Source: Pseudalkalibacillus sp045920555 (lineage in GTDB: Bacteria > Bacillota > Bacilli > Bacillales > Fictibacillaceae). From it: a stretch of 64,000 nucleotides of DNA. Position numbers and translations under genes: made by a program. Where the stretch lies: the NCBI RefSeq assembly GCF_045920555.1, contig NZ_CP174509.1, positions 4,650,001 to 4,714,000 on the forward strand, in the 5' to 3' direction. The notes under the pieces are model-generated. The model searched no databases. It saw nothing but the letters and a program-made list of their open reading frames with translations, and was not told the DNA's origin. Below, in pieces: positions 23,358-31,662 of the stretch. The number at the start of each line of letters is the position of its first letter. Positions within the stretch are counted from its first letter, which is position 1.

Positions 23358-24647
23358 TTACTTCTTTACGTTGTAGAATGCGTCTTTCCCTGCGTAGATC
23401 GCTGTGTAGTCGAGTTCGTCTTCGATGCGTAGCAGCTGGTTGTACTTCGCTACACGGTCTGTACGGGATGGCGCACCTGTCTTGATCTGACCAGCATTTG
23501 TTGCAACCGCGATGTCTGCAATCGTGCTATCTTCCGTTTCACCAGAACGGTGGGAAATGACTGCAGTATATCCTGCACGTTTTGCCATTTCGATTGCATC
23601 GAATGTTTCACTCAATGTACCGATTTGGTTTACTTTGATCAGGATGGAGTTACCGACTTTACGCTGGATCCCTTCAGAAAGCTTCGCTGTATTTGTAACG
23701 AACAAGTCGTCACCTACCAGCTGTACGCGGTCACCAATTGCAGCGGTAAGCTTCTCCCACCCCTCCCAGTCGTTTTCGTCAAGTCCGTCTTCGATTGAGA
23801 TGATCGGATATTTAGAGGTCAATTCTTCATACCAGGCAACCATTTCTTCAGAAGTCTTCGTTACACCTTCACCGGATAGGTGATACTTGCCATCTTTATA
23901 TAGCTCTGAGGATGCAACGTCCAATGCAAGCTTAACTTCCGCATCAGGCTTGTATCCAGCTTTTTCAATCGCTTCGATGATCGTTGAAATCGCTTCTTCA
24001 TTCGACGATAGGTTAGGTGCGAATCCACCCTCATCACCAACCGCCGTATTCAAACCTTTGTCCTTCAATACTTTTTTCAATGTGTGGAAAATTTCTGCTC
24101 CGACACGAAGTGCTTCACGGAATGATTCAGCTCCGACTGGCATGACCATGAACTCCTGGATGTCCACGTTGTTGTCAGCGTGCTCTCCACCGTTCAAGAT
24201 ATTCATCATCGGTGTCGGAAGAGTTTTAGCGTTGAATCCACCAAGGTAGTTGTAAAGAGAAACATCAAGGTGATCTGCAGCAGCATGTGCAACAGCCATG
24301 GATACACCTAGAATGGCGTTAGCGCCAAGCTTTCCTTTGTTTTCTGTGCCGTCAAGCTCTAGTAACTGCTTGTCAATAGCAACCTGATCAAGCGCATCGA
24401 AAAATACGAGTTCAGGCGCGATCACTTCGTTGACGTTGTTTACTGCGTTCAAAACACCTTTTCCTAAGTAACGGTCTTTGTCACCATCACGAAGTTCCAC
24501 TGCTTCGTATTCACCTGTTGAAGCTCCACTCGGTACAAGCGCGCGTCCACGAGCTCCTGATTCTAACCAGACTTCAACCTCTACAGTTGGGTTCCCACGA
24601 GAGTCTAAAACTTCACGTGCAAAAATATTGACGATATTCGATGTCAT
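23358..24647 (-). CDS. eno: Enolase
   Basis: The 429-residue glycolytic enzyme interconverts 2-phosphoglycerate and phosphoenolpyruvate, and is also part of the Bacillus degradosome-like network. Landmarks include IFAREVLDSRGNPTVEVEV at the N-terminus, GASTGEYEAVELRDGD, the metal ligands in LALDVASSE, SIEDGLDENDW and LVGDDLFVTN, and the catalytic Lys in LIKVNQIGT followed by SHRSGETED. AAGGAG precedes the ATG. It is the last gene of the gap-pgk-tpiA-gpmI-eno cluster. Confidence 0.98.
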   Translation of the reverse strand: MTSNIVNIFAREVLDSRGNPTVEVEVWLESGARGRALVPSGASTGEYEAVELRDGDKDRYLGKGVLNAVNNVNEVIAPELVFFDALDQVAIDKQLLELDGTENKGKLGANAILGVSMAVAHAAADHLDVSLYNYLGGFNAKTLPTPMMNILNGGEHADNNVDIQEFMVMPVGAESFREALRVGAEIFHTLKKVLKDKGLNTAVGDEGGFAPNLSSNEEAISTIIEAIEKAGYKPDAEVKLALDVASSELYKDGKYHLSGEGVTKTSEEMVAWYEELTSKYPIISIEDGLDENDWEGWEKLTAAIGDRVQLVGDDLFVTNTAKLSEGIQRKVGNSILIKVNQIGTLSETFDAIEMAKRAGYTAVISHRSGETEDSTIADIAVATNAGQIKTGAPSRTDRVAKYNQLLRIEDELDYTAIYAGKDAFYNVKK

Positions 24648-24690
24648 AACTTTTCATCTCCTTGGTTTTTAAGTTTTATTTTGTTAACTA

Positions 24691-26226
24691 CTATCCCTTA
24701 ATCAAGGTTTTCCCTGTCATTTCCTTCGGCTGATTCCCACCTAACAAATCCAGCACAGTCGGCGATAAGTCGGCTAAAATTCCGTCATTCCGGAGGTGCA
24801 CACCTTTTTTCGTAACGATGACCGGGACGGGGTTGGTCGTATGGGCCGTCATCGGCTTATCATTAGTCGTAATGACCTCGTCTGAATTTCCATGGTCTGC
24901 CGTGATGATCGCGGTACCATCTTTTTCTAAAATCAAGTCGACGATTTTTCCGAGACATTCATCGACTGCCTCAATCGCTTTGATCGTAGGTTCAAGCTTA
25001 CCAGAATGTCCGACCATATCCGGATTCGCGAAGTTCAAGATGATTACATCGTGCTTGTCTGCATTCAGTTCATCAAGCAACGCATCTGTCACTTCATAAG
25101 CACTCATTTCAGGCTTCAAATCATATGTTGCTACTTTCGGTGAATCGATGAGAATCCGTTCTTCTCCAGGGAATTCATCTTCCCGGCCACCACTGAAAAA
25201 GAAAGTGACATGCGGGTATTTCTCAGTTTCTGCAATACGTAGCTGCTTATAATCCTGCTGTGATAAAACTTCACCAAGTGTATTGTCCAAGTTCGTTGGC
25301 TTGAATGCAACCTCACCATCCACTGATTCACTGAAATGGGTTAGGCAGACGAAGTGTAGATCCTTCGGCAGTTTTTCACCCCGATCGAACCCTCGGAAGT
25401 CCTCATTCGTAAAGACTTGTGAAATCTGAATCGCGCGGTCAGGACGGAAGTTGAAGAAGATGATCGCATCATCGTCCTCGATCGTCGCAACCGGAGAACC
25501 GTCTTCTTTCGTAAGAACAGACGGCAGGACGAACTCATCATGAATTTCATTTTCATAGGAATCATCCACAAGTTCGATTGGATCTTTATATGACGGACCT
25601 TCACCATAGGTCATCGCACGATAGGAGCGTTCCACGCGATCCCAGCGCTTATCCCGGTCCATTGAATAATAACGTCCTGATAATGTTGCGATTTCTCCAA
25701 CGCCATACTCATCCATTTTTTCTTGAAGGGCTTTGATATATGTCTTAGCTGTTTGCGGTCCGACATCACGGCCATCCAGGAAGCCATGGATATACACCTT
25801 TTCGACATTCTCTTTCGCAGCTAGTTTCAATAGCGCGTAAAGGTGATCGATATGACTGTGGATGCCTCCATCTGACAGCAGTCCGAAGATATGGAGCGCT
25901 GAGCCTTTCTTTTTCACATGGTTCATGGCATCCAAGAAGGTTTGTTTTTCGTAAAACTCGCCTTCTTTGATCGATAGATTGACGCGCGTCAAACTCTGAT
26001 ATACGACCCTGCCAGCCCCGATGTTCAAGTGGCCGACCTCAGAGTTCCCCATCTGTCCTTCAGGAAGGCCGACCGCTTCTCCGGAAGCCTGTAACTGGGA
26101 GTGCGGAAACTCGCTCCAATAACGGTCGAAGTTCGGTTTTTTCGCCTGAGCGACAGCATTTCCTTTTGTTTCATCCCGTAACGCAAACCCATCAAGAATG
26201 ATGAGTGCGACTGGTTTTTCAGCCAT
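24691..26226 (-). CDS. gpmI: 2,3-bisphosphoglycerate-independent phosphoglycerate mutase
   Basis: This 511-residue Mn-dependent enzyme of the alkaline phosphatase superfamily converts 3- to 2-phosphoglycerate. The N-terminal VALIILDGFALRDE holds the metal-binding Asp. The catalytic Ser is in GQMGNSEVGHLNIG near residue 62, and the late TADHGNSDEV and TAHTTNPVP carry further ligands. Its start overlaps the tpiA stop by 8 bp, with its ribosome site inside tpiA, so the two are translationally coupled. In Bacillus this enzyme is essential for spore germination and sensitive to pH. Confidence 0.98.
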   Translation of the reverse strand: MAEKPVALIILDGFALRDETKGNAVAQAKKPNFDRYWSEFPHSQLQASGEAVGLPEGQMGNSEVGHLNIGAGRVVYQSLTRVNLSIKEGEFYEKQTFLDAMNHVKKKGSALHIFGLLSDGGIHSHIDHLYALLKLAAKENVEKVYIHGFLDGRDVGPQTAKTYIKALQEKMDEYGVGEIATLSGRYYSMDRDKRWDRVERSYRAMTYGEGPSYKDPIELVDDSYENEIHDEFVLPSVLTKEDGSPVATIEDDDAIIFFNFRPDRAIQISQVFTNEDFRGFDRGEKLPKDLHFVCLTHFSESVDGEVAFKPTNLDNTLGEVLSQQDYKQLRIAETEKYPHVTFFFSGGREDEFPGEERILIDSPKVATYDLKPEMSAYEVTDALLDELNADKHDVIILNFANPDMVGHSGKLEPTIKAIEAVDECLGKIVDLILEKDGTAIITADHGNSDEVITTNDKPMTAHTTNPVPVIVTKKGVHLRNDGILADLSPTVLDLLGGNQPKEMTGKTLIKG

Positions 26227-26980
26227 TATTTACAACCTCCAACAACTGTAAGAAAGACTGAGGCTTCAAGCTGGCCCCACCCACAAGTGCACCATCGATA
26301 TCGGATTGGCTCATTAATTCATCGATCGTTTCCGGCTTCACACTTCCGCCGTATTGGATGCGCACTTGTTCAGCAATATCTTTCGAAAACTTCTCAACAA
26401 TGACACTTCGGATGTATGCACAAACTTCATTCGCATCTTCAGCAGTCGCTGATTTACCTGTTCCAATCGCCCAGATCGGCTCATAAGCAATGACAGCCTT
26501 TGCAACTTGCTCTTCGGAAAGTCCGCTTAGCGCTTGCTCGACTTGCGTTTTGACATGTGATTTGGTTTCATTGTTCTCACGTTGTTCGAGAGATTCACCG
26601 ACACAAACAATCGGCACAAGATCATGCTTAAAGGCAGCGTGTACTTTCTTGTTGACAGAGCTATTCGTTTCATTAAACATTTCGCGGCGCTCAGAATGTC
26701 CGATAATGACATACTCAACTTTCAAATCTTTTAGTGCTCCTGGGCTGATTTCGCCTGTAAATGCTCCGCTTTCTTCGAAATGCATGTTTTGTGCTCCAAT
26801 ATGAAGCTTCGTATCAGCTGTTTCGTTCACCAGAGCATTCAAAAAGAGTGCAGGGGCACAAATGACAGAATCGATTTTATTTTCATCCGGCACCAGACCT
26901 GATATCTCTTTTACAAAGCTCTTGGATTCCTCCAATGTTTTATGCATTTTCCAATTTCCTGCGATGATCGGTTTACGCAT
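26219..26980 (-). CDS. tpiA: Triosephosphate isomerase
   Basis: A 253-residue TIM barrel that interconverts dihydroxyacetone phosphate and glyceraldehyde 3-phosphate. The active-site residues are visible: NWKMHKT (Asn and Lys), IIGHSERRE (catalytic His), the YEPIWAIGTGKSAT segment with the catalytic Glu and mobile loop, and the phosphate-binding YGGSV and GALVGGASL. Between pgk and tpiA there is a 443-bp gap holding a repeat element, whereas B. subtilis has these genes close together. Confidence 0.98.
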   Translation of the reverse strand: MRKPIIAGNWKMHKTLEESKSFVKEISGLVPDENKIDSVICAPALFLNALVNETADTKLHIGAQNMHFEESGAFTGEISPGALKDLKVEYVIIGHSERREMFNETNSSVNKKVHAAFKHDLVPIVCVGESLEQRENNETKSHVKTQVEQALSGLSEEQVAKAVIAYEPIWAIGTGKSATAEDANEVCAYIRSVIVEKFSKDIAEQVRIQYGGSVKPETIDELMSQSDIDGALVGGASLKPQSFLQLLEVVNNG

Positions 26981-27008
26981 CCTTCAAGGGCCACCTTTCA
27001 TTTAGTTT

Positions 27009-27363
27009 GGCTCTGTTATTCTTCATTATTTATTTTCACGAAATCCACTCTCTTTCCGCGGGCGATCCGCAAGCCTCCTCGCTCACTTGCACAGGATCTC
27101 AACACAAAAATGAAATCATTTTCGTGTCTGCGATGAGAATTCTTAGAAGCTTTCCTTATGCTGGCTTCGACGTTCACCACAAGACTACAGACTTAAATTC
27201 CATCCTTGTAGTATTGCGCCGAGTAACCGCAGCGCAGGACTTGGTGGTTGTTTGTCGAAGATCCTTAAATCGCTGCGGGGTCTCGCTTGGCTCGCTTTTC
27301 CCGCAGGAGTGTCGTGAATTTCACCTAAACCATTTGAAATCAACATAAAAATTTAACAAAGCC
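27009..27363. repeat. Modular GC-rich repeat element, copy 1
   Basis: This 355-bp element has imperfect terminal inverted repeats (GGCTCTGTTA at the left, TAACAAAGCC at the right). Inside are TTTCCGCGGGCGATCCGCAA, CCTCCTCGCT, a variable middle (TTAGAAGCTTTCCTTATGCT), then CTCGCTTTTCCCGCAGGAGT. The same modules recur at 31453, 34073, 38565, 46380, 48535 and 53352 in either orientation. It separates pgk from tpiA and has no protein-coding capacity. Confidence 0.85.
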
Positions 27364-27423
27364 TTTAGCCATTCAATTATTTTTAGTGCTTCTTATCATT
27401 CGGTTTTGTTTTTAAATGTCCTC

Positions 27424-28608
27424 TTATTTGTCTTTTAACGCTGCGACGCCCGGCAAAACCTTCCCCTCCATAAATTCAAGAGAAGCACCTCCGCCAGTAG
27501 AAATGTGATCCATTGCATCTGCCAGTCCGAATTTCTCGACGGCAGCTGCAGAATCTCCACCACCAATGACACTGTACGTATCTTTAGCGTCTGCCAAAGC
27601 TTTAGCGATCGTCATCGTACCGTTTGAAAAGGCATCGAGTTCGAATACACCCATTGGTCCATTCCATATTACAAGCTTCGAGCCTTCAATGACGGTTCTG
27701 TACTCATCGCGAGTACCTGGTCCAATATCTAATGCTTCCCAATCTGAAGGGATTTCATCAATTGTAACGACTTTCGTATTCGCATCATTTGAAAAATCAT
27801 CTGCAACGACGACATCTTTAGGAAGATACATTTTGACGCCTTTTTGCTCAGCCTTTTCCATGAATTGCTTCGCCAAGTCAATTTTATCCTCTTCTAAAAG
27901 AGATTTCCCGATGTCATAGCCGAGCGCTTTTACAAATGTATAAGCAAGACCTCCGCCGATGATCAGGTTGTCCACTTTATCTAAAAGGTTATCAATGACA
28001 CCGATCTTATCCTTTACTTTTGCACCACCGATGACCGCCGTAAATGGGCGCTCTGGCGTTGATAGTGCTTTTCCAAGAACCTCGAGCTCTTTTTCCATTA
28101 AAAGTCCCGATACACCCGGAAGATGATGTGCTATACCTTCTGTTGAAGCATGTGCACGGTGAGCAGCTCCGAATGCATCATTAACATACAAGTCTGCGAG
28201 ATCAGCAAAAGCTTTTGCCAGCTCAGGATCGTTCTTTTCTTCACCAGGTTCAAATCGAACGTTTTCTATCAGTAAGACTTCTCCATTATTCAGGCTAGAG
28301 ATTGCTTTGTCGACTTCTTCACCATAAACTTCATCGGTCTTTGTAACGGTCTGGTTCAAGAGTTCACTTAGTCGTTTTGCGACTGGATCAAGACGTAAAT
28401 CATCAACGACTTGTCCCTTCGGACGCCCTAAGTGGCTTGCTAGAATTACTTTTGCTCCGTTTTCTATTAAATATTGAATGGTTGGTAATGCGGCACGGAT
28501 TCGAGTTTCGTCATTCACTTCGCCATCCTTCATCGGCACATTGAAGTCCACACGACAGAATACTCTCTTCCCTTCAACATTCACATCGCGCAACGATTGT
28601 TTTTGCAT
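27424..28608 (-). CDS. pgk: Phosphoglycerate kinase
   Basis: The 394-residue two-domain kinase transfers phosphate from 1,3-bisphosphoglycerate to ADP. Family signatures are the N-terminal VFCRVDFNVPMKDG, ILASHLGRPKG, ENVRFEPGE, IGGAKVKDKIGVIDNLL, and the C-terminal GPMGVFE and VIGGGDSAAAVEKFG nucleotide site. GGAGG precedes the ATG. A 293-bp gap containing a terminator separates it from gap, so pgk likely also has a promoter of its own. Confidence 0.98.
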   Translation of the reverse strand: MQKQSLRDVNVEGKRVFCRVDFNVPMKDGEVNDETRIRAALPTIQYLIENGAKVILASHLGRPKGQVVDDLRLDPVAKRLSELLNQTVTKTDEVYGEEVDKAISSLNNGEVLLIENVRFEPGEEKNDPELAKAFADLADLYVNDAFGAAHRAHASTEGIAHHLPGVSGLLMEKELEVLGKALSTPERPFTAVIGGAKVKDKIGVIDNLLDKVDNLIIGGGLAYTFVKALGYDIGKSLLEEDKIDLAKQFMEKAEQKGVKMYLPKDVVVADDFSNDANTKVVTIDEIPSDWEALDIGPGTRDEYRTVIEGSKLVIWNGPMGVFELDAFSNGTMTIAKALADAKDTYSVIGGGDSAAAVEKFGLADAMDHISTGGGASLEFMEGKVLPGVAALKDK

Positions 28609-28796
28609 GGAAAAGCCTCCTTCGTTTTAATTAAATTGCTTTCAGGTGAATCATAAGTTACCTTCAATTTGATTAAACATTTTTGCTCCTAGACTCTCGT
28701 AGTTGGAATTAAGAGGCGCCATGGTTATATGTAAGACTCTTTTTGCAACAGAGAGTCAGGGGATGATTAATCTTAACTTCTTCAAAAGTACATGTG

Positions 28797-28820
28797 AAAA
28801 GAGGAGTAAAAATACCCCTC
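28797..28820 (-). terminator. Terminator downstream of gap
   Basis: On the minus strand GAGGGGTA pairs with TACTCCTC around a 4-nt loop, followed by TTTT. Partial termination here would lower pgk relative to gap expression from the cggR promoter. Confidence 0.7.
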
Positions 28821-28901
28821 CCCCACATTCTATATAAACTTATGAAAATGGTACAGTTTTTTCATGTTGAAAAACTGTTCCTGTTGATTTTTGACTTCCT
28901 C

Positions 28902-29909
28902 TTAAAGTCCTTTAGAAGCGATGAACGCCGCAAGGTCAACAACACGGTGAGAATATCCGCTCTCATTGTCGTACCAGGAAATTGCTTTTACCATGTTGCC
29001 TTCCATGACCATTGTAGAAAGCGCATCAATTGTAGAAGAGTCAGGGCTTCCATTATAGTCACGAGATACTAGTGGTTCCTCACTGTATCCGAGGATTCCT
29101 TTCAAGTTTGTTTCAGAAGCTTCTTTCAATACTGCATTCACTTCCTCAACTGTTACATCTTTATCAAGCTCGGCTACAAGATCGACTAATGATACATTTG
29201 GTGTCGGTACACGCATTGCCATACCGTTCAGCTTACCTTCAAGCTCTGGAAGGACAAGAGATACCGCTTTTGCTGCGCCAGTTGTCGTCGGAATGATGTT
29301 TTCACTTGCTGCACGCGCACGACGATAGTCTTTGTGCGGCAGGTCAAGGATTTGCTGATCGTTCGTGTAAGAGTGAACAGTTGTCATCATTCCACGCTTG
29401 ATACCGAACTTATCGTTCAATACTTTAGCAAGCGGTGCAAGACAGTTTGTCGTACAAGATGCGTTAGATATGACATTGTGGCTAGCGGCATCATACTTGT
29501 CTTCGTTTACACCAAGGACAACCGTGATGTCTTCGTTTTTCGCCGGAGCAGAAATGATGACTTTCTTCGCGCCTGCTTCAAGGTGTTTAGCTGCATCGTC
29601 ACGTTGAGTGAAACGACCAGTCGATTCAACGACGATTTCTACTCCAAGGTCTCCCCAACCTAATTGAGCCGGATCGCGTTCAGAAAGAACTTTTATTTCT
29701 TTTCCATCTACAACAAGGTTTTCACCGTTCACTTCAACTTTTGCATCCAGGGTTCCATGAACAGTGTCATATTGTAGTAGATGAGCGAGCATCTCAGCGT
29801 CTGTAAGGTCATTGACTGCAACAACCTCAACATCGTTGTTCTTCAATGCTGCACGGAAAACGTTACGTCCAATACGTCCAAAACCGTTGATACCAATCTT
29901 TGTAGCCAT
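28902..29909 (-). CDS. gap: Glyceraldehyde-3-phosphate dehydrogenase, type I (glycolytic)
   Basis: A 335-residue NAD-dependent enzyme. The Rossmann start is KIGINGFGRIGRNVFRAAL, the catalytic motif SNASCTTNCLAPLAK holds the active Cys near residue 152, and WYDNESGYSHR is near the C-terminus. Its position directly after cggR and with pgk-tpiA-gpmI-eno identifies it as the glycolytic GapA rather than the gluconeogenic GapB. AAGGAGGAG precedes the ATG. Confidence 0.97.
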   Translation of the reverse strand: MATKIGINGFGRIGRNVFRAALKNNDVEVVAVNDLTDAEMLAHLLQYDTVHGTLDAKVEVNGENLVVDGKEIKVLSERDPAQLGWGDLGVEIVVESTGRFTQRDDAAKHLEAGAKKVIISAPAKNEDITVVLGVNEDKYDAASHNVISNASCTTNCLAPLAKVLNDKFGIKRGMMTTVHSYTNDQQILDLPHKDYRRARAASENIIPTTTGAAKAVSLVLPELEGKLNGMAMRVPTPNVSLVDLVAELDKDVTVEEVNAVLKEASETNLKGILGYSEEPLVSRDYNGSPDSSTIDALSTMVMEGNMVKAISWYDNESGYSHRVVDLAAFIASKGL

Positions 29910-29957
29910 TATAAAACTCCTCCTTGGATTTAATAAACATATTTTATTATTTAGTAA

Positions 29958-30018
29958 GTGCCTGGCACCGTTTTGAAACCCTTATCAGTCCTGGCTTCTT
30001 AAAAGGTGCCTGGCACCG
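29958..30018. repeat. GTGCCTGGCAC palindrome pair between gap and cggR
   Basis: AGTGCCTGGCACCG at 29958 and GGTGCCTGGCACCG at 30005 flank a 35-bp spacer. It lies within the cggR-gap operon, in the region where B. subtilis cggR-gapA mRNA is processed, so folding of the palindromes could influence transcript stability. That last point is speculation. Confidence 0.75.
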
Positions 30019-30024
30019 AAGCAC

Positions 30025-31041
30025 TTATTCCATCAGTTTTTTTGCGGCGCCTTCATCGGTGATGAGGATTTGGTGCGGGCCGCGTTTCATGTATGCTGCA
30101 ATTGCTCTTGCTTTACTGCTCCCGCCTGCCACCGCCAAAATCGTTTTGTCGTTTGTCAGGTCATCTAGCTGTAAGCCTACTGTTTTCACTTTGTGGACGA
30201 TTTTGCCATCCTTGTCGAAATAGTATCCAAAGGCTTCAGCTACTGCTTCATGTTCTTCAATCTGCTGATAGACTTCAGGGGAAGATTTTCTTCTTTCAGC
30301 CATCGTTATTGCTTCTCCAATACCATGGATGACAATTTCTGCTGAACGGATCACCTCGAGTACATCCTTCACACCAGGCTCACCAATTAAACTTTGATAG
30401 GCTTCATTGCTTAATTGATCCGGAACATGAAGCAACCGGTACTCACCGTTCGCTTTTTGAGCCATCGTTGCGCAGATTGTGTTCGCTTGATTTTCAACTT
30501 GTTCACCAAGCCCGCCTCTGGCAGGTACGATCAACGGCTGCCGCTTTTTTGACAGAGGCGTCATCATATCCGCAACTGCAGCCAGCGATGTTCCCCCAGT
30601 GACTGCGATCGTCTTTTGAGTCTTTAAAAGCGGTAAAAGCCTCTTGATTGCAGCTTTCCCCATTTCTTTTTTCACCCAAGAATCTCGGTCACTATCACCT
30701 GGGACAATAATAACTTCCGCCAAGTTTAAGTTTTCCCGCAATTGCCCTTCTAAAACATGAAGACCTGAAACTTGTTTCATGATATTTTCAAGCTCTAGAA
30801 GAATATGATTACCTTCATCGGTCAAAGTCATACCTGAAGAAGTAATCTTCAGAAGACCTTGTTCATTCAAGAACTCAACCTCTGCTCGGAGTACCCGTTC
30901 CGTTTGTTGGAGATTGGCAGCTAAACTTCTTCTGCCGATCGGTTGCAAGTACCGGACATTCTGTAGGATCCGATAACGATTCTGCATAACATCCAGCAAG
31001 TCTGGTAATAATTTTCGTTGTATATCGATTAACGGCTCCAT
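30025..31041 (-). CDS. cggR: Central glycolytic genes repressor CggR
   Basis: The 338-residue DNA-binding regulator is of the SorC/DeoR-like sugar-binding family. The N-terminal helix-turn-helix lies around residues 25-75 (RRSLAANLQQTERVLRAEVEFL). The C-terminal effector domain (from about 90) has VTGGTSLAAVADMM and AVAGGSSKARAIAAYMKRG and binds fructose-1,6-bisphosphate in B. subtilis. It represses its own operon until glycolytic flux is high. GGGGAG precedes the ATG. The operator and promoter are recognisable upstream. Confidence 0.97.
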   Translation of the reverse strand: MEPLIDIQRKLLPDLLDVMQNRYRILQNVRYLQPIGRRSLAANLQQTERVLRAEVEFLNEQGLLKITSSGMTLTDEGNHILLELENIMKQVSGLHVLEGQLRENLNLAEVIIVPGDSDRDSWVKKEMGKAAIKRLLPLLKTQKTIAVTGGTSLAAVADMMTPLSKKRQPLIVPARGGLGEQVENQANTICATMAQKANGEYRLLHVPDQLSNEAYQSLIGEPGVKDVLEVIRSAEIVIHGIGEAITMAERRKSSPEVYQQIEEHEAVAEAFGYYFDKDGKIVHKVKTVGLQLDDLTNDKTILAVAGGSSKARAIAAYMKRGPHQILITDEGAAKKLME

Positions 31042-31070
31042 CGCAACTCCCCTTTTAAAATAGGGTTAGT

Positions 31071-31110
31071 TAGGGACTTTTTTCGTCCCGCTTAGTCATA
31101 ATATGTCCCA
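31071..31110 (-). promoter_or_regulatory. CggR operator
   Basis: On the minus strand two direct half-sites, GGGACATATTATGAC and CGGGACGAAAAAAGTC, match the B. subtilis CggR operator pattern CGGGACN6TGTC repeated twice. It lies between the promoter and the cggR start, consistent with roadblock-type repression. Confidence 0.85.
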
Positions 31111-31149
31111 ATAAGTGTAAAAAAAATACGACTTGCTCCTCCATCTATT

Positions 31150-31178
31150 ATATTAGCAAGTCCGTAAAAAGGTTTCAA
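31150..31178 (-). promoter_or_regulatory. Sigma-A promoter of the cggR-gap operon
   Basis: On the minus strand TTGAAA (31178-31173), 17 nt, then TAATAT (31155-31150). A TATAAT overlapping this -10 by three bases is an alternative. It lies 40 bp upstream of the CggR operator and just after the glutaredoxin stop codon. Confidence 0.7.
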
Positions 31179-31184
31179 CAAAAA

Positions 31185-31430
31185 TTACTTATAAAATGTA
31201 AGTAAGCGTTTTCTTAATGAATTCCCATCAATAATGCCATATTGAAGGTCCTCTCCATTCACCTGTACGACAGGGATCATCACCCCGTATGCCTCCAACC
31301 ATTCATCATTCTGGTAAATGTCCCGTTCTTCGATTGTAAACCCAAGTTCTTCCTGCAGCTCCTCAAGTATTAAAAGTGCTTTGTCGCACAGTGGACAATT
31401 CGTTTTCGTATAAAAATAGACTGTCAACAT
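31185..31430 (-). CDS. Glutaredoxin-like thiol protein
   Basis: The 81-residue thioredoxin-fold protein has the redox motif C13-P-L-C16 in TNCPLCDKAL, a cis-Pro segment MIPVVQVNG, and a final helix. It belongs to the glutaredoxin-like group with DUF836-type members found in bacilli, probably acting in the cytoplasm as a small thiol-disulfide exchanger. AAGGAG precedes the ATG. It is upstream of cggR on the same strand, and the cggR promoter starts right after its stop. Confidence 0.85.
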   Translation of the reverse strand: MLTVYFYTKTNCPLCDKALLILEELQEELGFTIEERDIYQNDEWLEAYGVMIPVVQVNGEDLQYGIIDGNSLRKRLLTFYK

Positions 31431-31452
31431 GATTTTTGCTCCTTTTTAATGA

Positions 31453-31618
31453 GGCTCTGTTAATTCTTAATTGTTTACGAAATTCACTCCCTTTCCGCGG
31501 GCGATCCGCAAGCCTCCTCGCTGCGGAGTCTCGCCTGGCTCGCTTTTCCCGCAGGAGTGTCGCGATTTCGCTTGAAAAAAATCTTCTATAAAAAATAAAT
31601 ATTAAAACTAATAAAGAC
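31453..31618. repeat. Modular GC-rich repeat element, copy 2 (short form)
   Basis: It starts with GGCTCTGTTA and contains CCTTTCCGCGGGCGATCCGC, a CTCCTCGCTGCGGAGTCTCG centre and CGCTTTTCCCGCAGGAGTGT. It lacks the 150-bp variable middle of copy 1. It sits between sigL and the glutaredoxin gene. Confidence 0.85.
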
Positions 31619-31662
31619 TTTTATGATGAATTGAAAACGATGGAACTGTGTCTGTTCCACCG

